Origin: Taishania sp036758285
GTDB taxonomy: Bacteria; Bacteroidota; Bacteroidia; Flavobacteriales_D; Crocinitomicaceae
Assembly (NCBI GenBank): GCA_036758285.1
Contig: DAIOWV010000004.1
Coordinates: 1-64,000 of the forward strand
Reading direction: 5' to 3'
Length of the DNA stretch: 64,000 nt
The position numbers and the translations under genes were made by a program. Numbering within the stretch: the first letter of the stretch is position 1; each line of letters starts with the position of its first letter. Shown here in pieces: positions 62,157 to 64,000 of this stretch. The notes beneath the pieces were generated by a model, which worked only from the letters and a program-made list of their open reading frames with translations, was not told the DNA's origin and did not search any database.

Positions 62157-63194
62157 TTAAACTAGGTAGAAGAATGTAAATACAAATACCCAAACCAAGT
62201 CAACAAAGTGCCAGTACAATCCTGATTTTTCAACCATTTCATAATGACCTCTTTTCTCATACGTTCCTTTCAACACGTTGATGAAAACGATAATATTAAT
62301 TAAAATACCAATCGAAACGTGGAAACCGTGGAAACCTGTAATGAAGAAGAAATAATTAGCATACAATTTAGGACCGTATTCATTACGCTCTAAGTTTGCA
62401 CCATAAATAATTCTTTGTTTTTCACCAGAATAAGCAGCTTCGTAATAAAGTTTTGTAGCTTCCGCTCCTTCAATTTTATCACGTAATTTATATTTTGAAC
62501 CTGCTTCCTTAACAACTAACGTCATTTTCACATCAGCTGCTTTTGCAATTTTTGCAATAGACCCGTCATGTAAAGTGATCATTTCATCTTTTACATGTCC
62601 TGCCTCAACAGCATGTTGAAATTCGTGCATTAAATCCAAATCTTTATCTGTAAGAACTTGTCCTTTGTGATAATGGTGTCCTGAAACTTGCACATCGAAA
62701 TTTTTAATTTCTCCGAATTTTTCAGCGTGAACTACAGCTTTTGATCCATCTGCCAATTCAACTTTACCAAAGCTAGATCCGTGAATAAAATGTGACCATT
62801 CCCAAGCTTGAGAACCAACGAAAATAATACCACCTAATATTGTTGCAATCATCCATTTAATAACCCCTTTTCTATCCATACGGTGCCCAGCTTCAACAGC
62901 AAGTACCATAGTTACAGAAGATACGATTAGCAAAAAGGTCATGAAAGCCACGTAAATCAACGGGAAATTTCCATGTAAAAATGGTAACGAGTGAAAAGTT
63001 TCCTCTCCAATCGGCCATTCACCACCGTAAGCATGTCTAGAAAATCCGTAGGCTACTAAAAAACCTCCAAATGTTAATGCATCTGATACTAAGAAGTACC
63101 ACATCATTTGTTTTCCATAACTTACTTTAAAAGGAGATTCTTTTCCTCCCCATACATTTGTAGAATCAATGTGTTCAGAAGTGTGTCCAGCCAT
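62157..63194 (-). CDS. Cytochrome c oxidase subunit III with soluble insertion
   Basis: 345 residues. The membrane helices and conserved stretches of heme-copper oxidase subunit III are present: WYFLVSDALTFGGFLVAY, SVTMVLAVEAGHRMDRKG, ATILGGIIFVGSQAWEWSHFI, then FFFITGFHGFHVSIGI and GLYWHFVDLVWVFVFTFFYLV. Between the HFI segment and FFFITG (about residues 135-275) is a polar insertion of about 140 residues with many His. A smaller insertion at this place is usual in Bacteroidota. It belongs to the oxidase operon and is 24 bases downstream of a second subunit III gene. Confidence 0.94.
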   Translation of the reverse strand: MAGHTSEHIDSTNVWGGKESPFKVSYGKQMMWYFLVSDALTFGGFLVAYGFSRHAYGGEWPIGEETFHSLPFLHGNFPLIYVAFMTFLLIVSSVTMVLAVEAGHRMDRKGVIKWMIATILGGIIFVGSQAWEWSHFIHGSSFGKVELADGSKAVVHAEKFGEIKNFDVQVSGHHYHKGQVLTDKDLDLMHEFQHAVEAGHVKDEMITLHDGSIAKIAKAADVKMTLVVKEAGSKYKLRDKIEGAEATKLYYEAAYSGEKQRIIYGANLERNEYGPKLYANYFFFITGFHGFHVSIGILINIIVFINVLKGTYEKRGHYEMVEKSGLYWHFVDLVWVFVFTFFYLV

Positions 63195-63218
63195 TTCTTA
63201 AAATATTTTTTTGCAAGT

Positions 63219-64000
63219 TTAATGAATAAAAAGTAAAAACAACAATAAAAAGAGCCATAATGTGCCTAAAAAATGCCAAAATATTCCTGTAGCTCTTAAA
63301 CCTATCGAGTCTCCATCGGTGTATTTACCTAAAAAAGAGTAAGATACAGTTCTAACCATAAAAAATAAAGTAAATACAATATGTAATAAATGTAAAAAAG
63401 TTATTACATATAAATATGAAGAAGCAGTATCTGCAGAATCCATTGCTTTATTTAAAAGATAAGGACTCAATTTTTGATCACCAAAATAAAGTGTTCTATT
63501 TTTATATGAAAGCTCTTTACTTTTGTAAAAAACGTGAAAATCTTTTCCAAATTCACCTTTAACAAAAAAGTCACCTCTTCCGTCTCGAATATGTTCTGCC
63601 CAAGTTCTTAATCGATACAAATCATGAGATCCAATTACTTTTCCATCAGGTAAAACTAATTTATTATCCAAATATGCAACGGGTTCACTCTCATACAGTA
63701 GAACAAAGTCACTTCCATAACCTTTAATATCATTTAAACCTTTATCTCTATCAGCATTTTGAAATTGTTTACCAATTGATTCAATTTTCGCCTTGGTTGC
63801 TTGGTCAACTTTTTTTCCTTCGATTAGATAGTCATTTCCTTCAACAACTAAATATTTTCCTTTGTACTTTAAAGAATAATAATCACCATACCTACCTTCA
63901 TTCACTAAAATTTTATTACCACTAGCATAAACTCCTCTATCAACCAATTCTCCATAACCTTTAAATTGGAAAATAACAAACCCTAATCCCAATAAAAAGG
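63219..64000 (-). CDS. Second heme-copper oxidase subunit III, 5' end beyond the window
   Basis: At least 259 residues; the reading frame stays open to the right edge, so the N-terminal helices lie outside. The visible part starts in a membrane helix (LGLGFVIFQFKGYGELV), then has a soluble region of about 180 residues (to SSYLY), then the helices ITFLHLLHIVFTLFFMVRTVSY and GIFWHFLGTLWLFLLLFLLFIH that end subunit III proteins. The usual short subunit III of this operon position is under 200 residues in all, so the soluble insertion is large. Assigned from the last two helices and operon place. Confidence 0.85.
   Translation of the reverse strand, partial: FLLGLGFVIFQFKGYGELVDRGVYASGNKILVNEGRYGDYYSLKYKGKYLVVEGNDYLIEGKKVDQATKAKIESIGKQFQNADRDKGLNDIKGYGSDFVLLYESEPVAYLDNKLVLPDGKVIGSHDLYRLRTWAEHIRDGRGDFFVKGEFGKDFHVFYKSKELSYKNRTLYFGDQKLSPYLLNKAMDSADTASSYLYVITFLHLLHIVFTLFFMVRTVSYSFLGKYTDGDSIGLRATGIFWHFLGTLWLFLLLFLLFIH

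Overview
The window comes from an AT-rich member of the Bacteroidota, most likely order Flavobacteriales (Crocinitomicaceae/Fluviicola-like is a guess). The evidence is: many promoters of the Bacteroidota type (TAnnTTTG at -7, sometimes TTG/TTTG about 19 bases upstream), few Shine-Dalgarno sequences, four secreted proteins with type IX secretion (T9SS) sorting domains (three type A, one type B), an S46 dipeptidyl-peptidase, a DarA/DarB pair, ELWxxDGT repeats and a Bacteroidota-style cytochrome oxidase block. It is ordinary chromosome: no insertion sequence, prophage, CRISPR or rRNA was seen, and there is one tRNA (Asn). The sequence is a draft scaffold with four N gaps (28894-28916, 37132-37141, 49303-49312, 58182-58191). 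Each falls inside a gene, and frame analysis suggests the gaps, not biology, break those genes.

Layout. 1-5 kb (-): DUF2795; then an operon of M61 peptidase, receiver/adenylate cyclase/HD protein, PduO-type adenosyltransferase and DUF2141. 5-12.5 kb: S46 peptidase (DPP11-like), a 54-codon membrane ORF and a lipoprotein (+); smpB-ruvX (-); recR, mscL, an RRM protein and an unknown gene (+); an unknown membrane protein (-). 12.7-19 kb (-): giant T9SS type B protein and an M23 peptidase. 19.2-22.6 kb (-): ribonucleotide reductase operon (free-standing NrdJ-like C-terminal domain, nrdB, nrdA) with repeats upstream. 22.8-28.8 kb (+): nitroreductase, mutL, two rhomboids, EEP-family protein, rluF. 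28.8-31.9 kb (-): ddl and a NatAB-like ABC pair. 32-39 kb: T9SS protein, CorC-like protein, ilvE (-), recQ, OmpA-like protein. 39.4-42.6 kb (-): DUF3108, lnt, YqgE. 42.7-48.7 kb (+): metal efflux operon with a CusA pump fused to a TolC-like channel. 48.7-50.9 kb (-): darA-darB. 51-51.7 kb (+): ssb and tRNA-Asn. 51.8-58.5 kb (-): ELWxxDGT protein, signal-less substrate-binding protein, ABC exporter, T9SS trypsin-like protease. 58.6-59.6 kb: orphan response regulator and a 4-TM protein. 59.8-64 kb (-): cytochrome c oxidase assembly and subunit genes running off the right edge.

The genes most worth a second look are the RNR operon with its detached domain, the cyclase/HD protein with a dead receiver, the darA-darB pair without other flexirubin genes, the CusA-TolC fusion carrying an internal signal peptide, soluble insertions in both oxidase subunits III, and a set of genes whose -7 promoter element ends only 4-8 bases before the start codon, predicting leaderless or near-leaderless mRNAs. 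I did not find a clearly undescribed multi-gene system.
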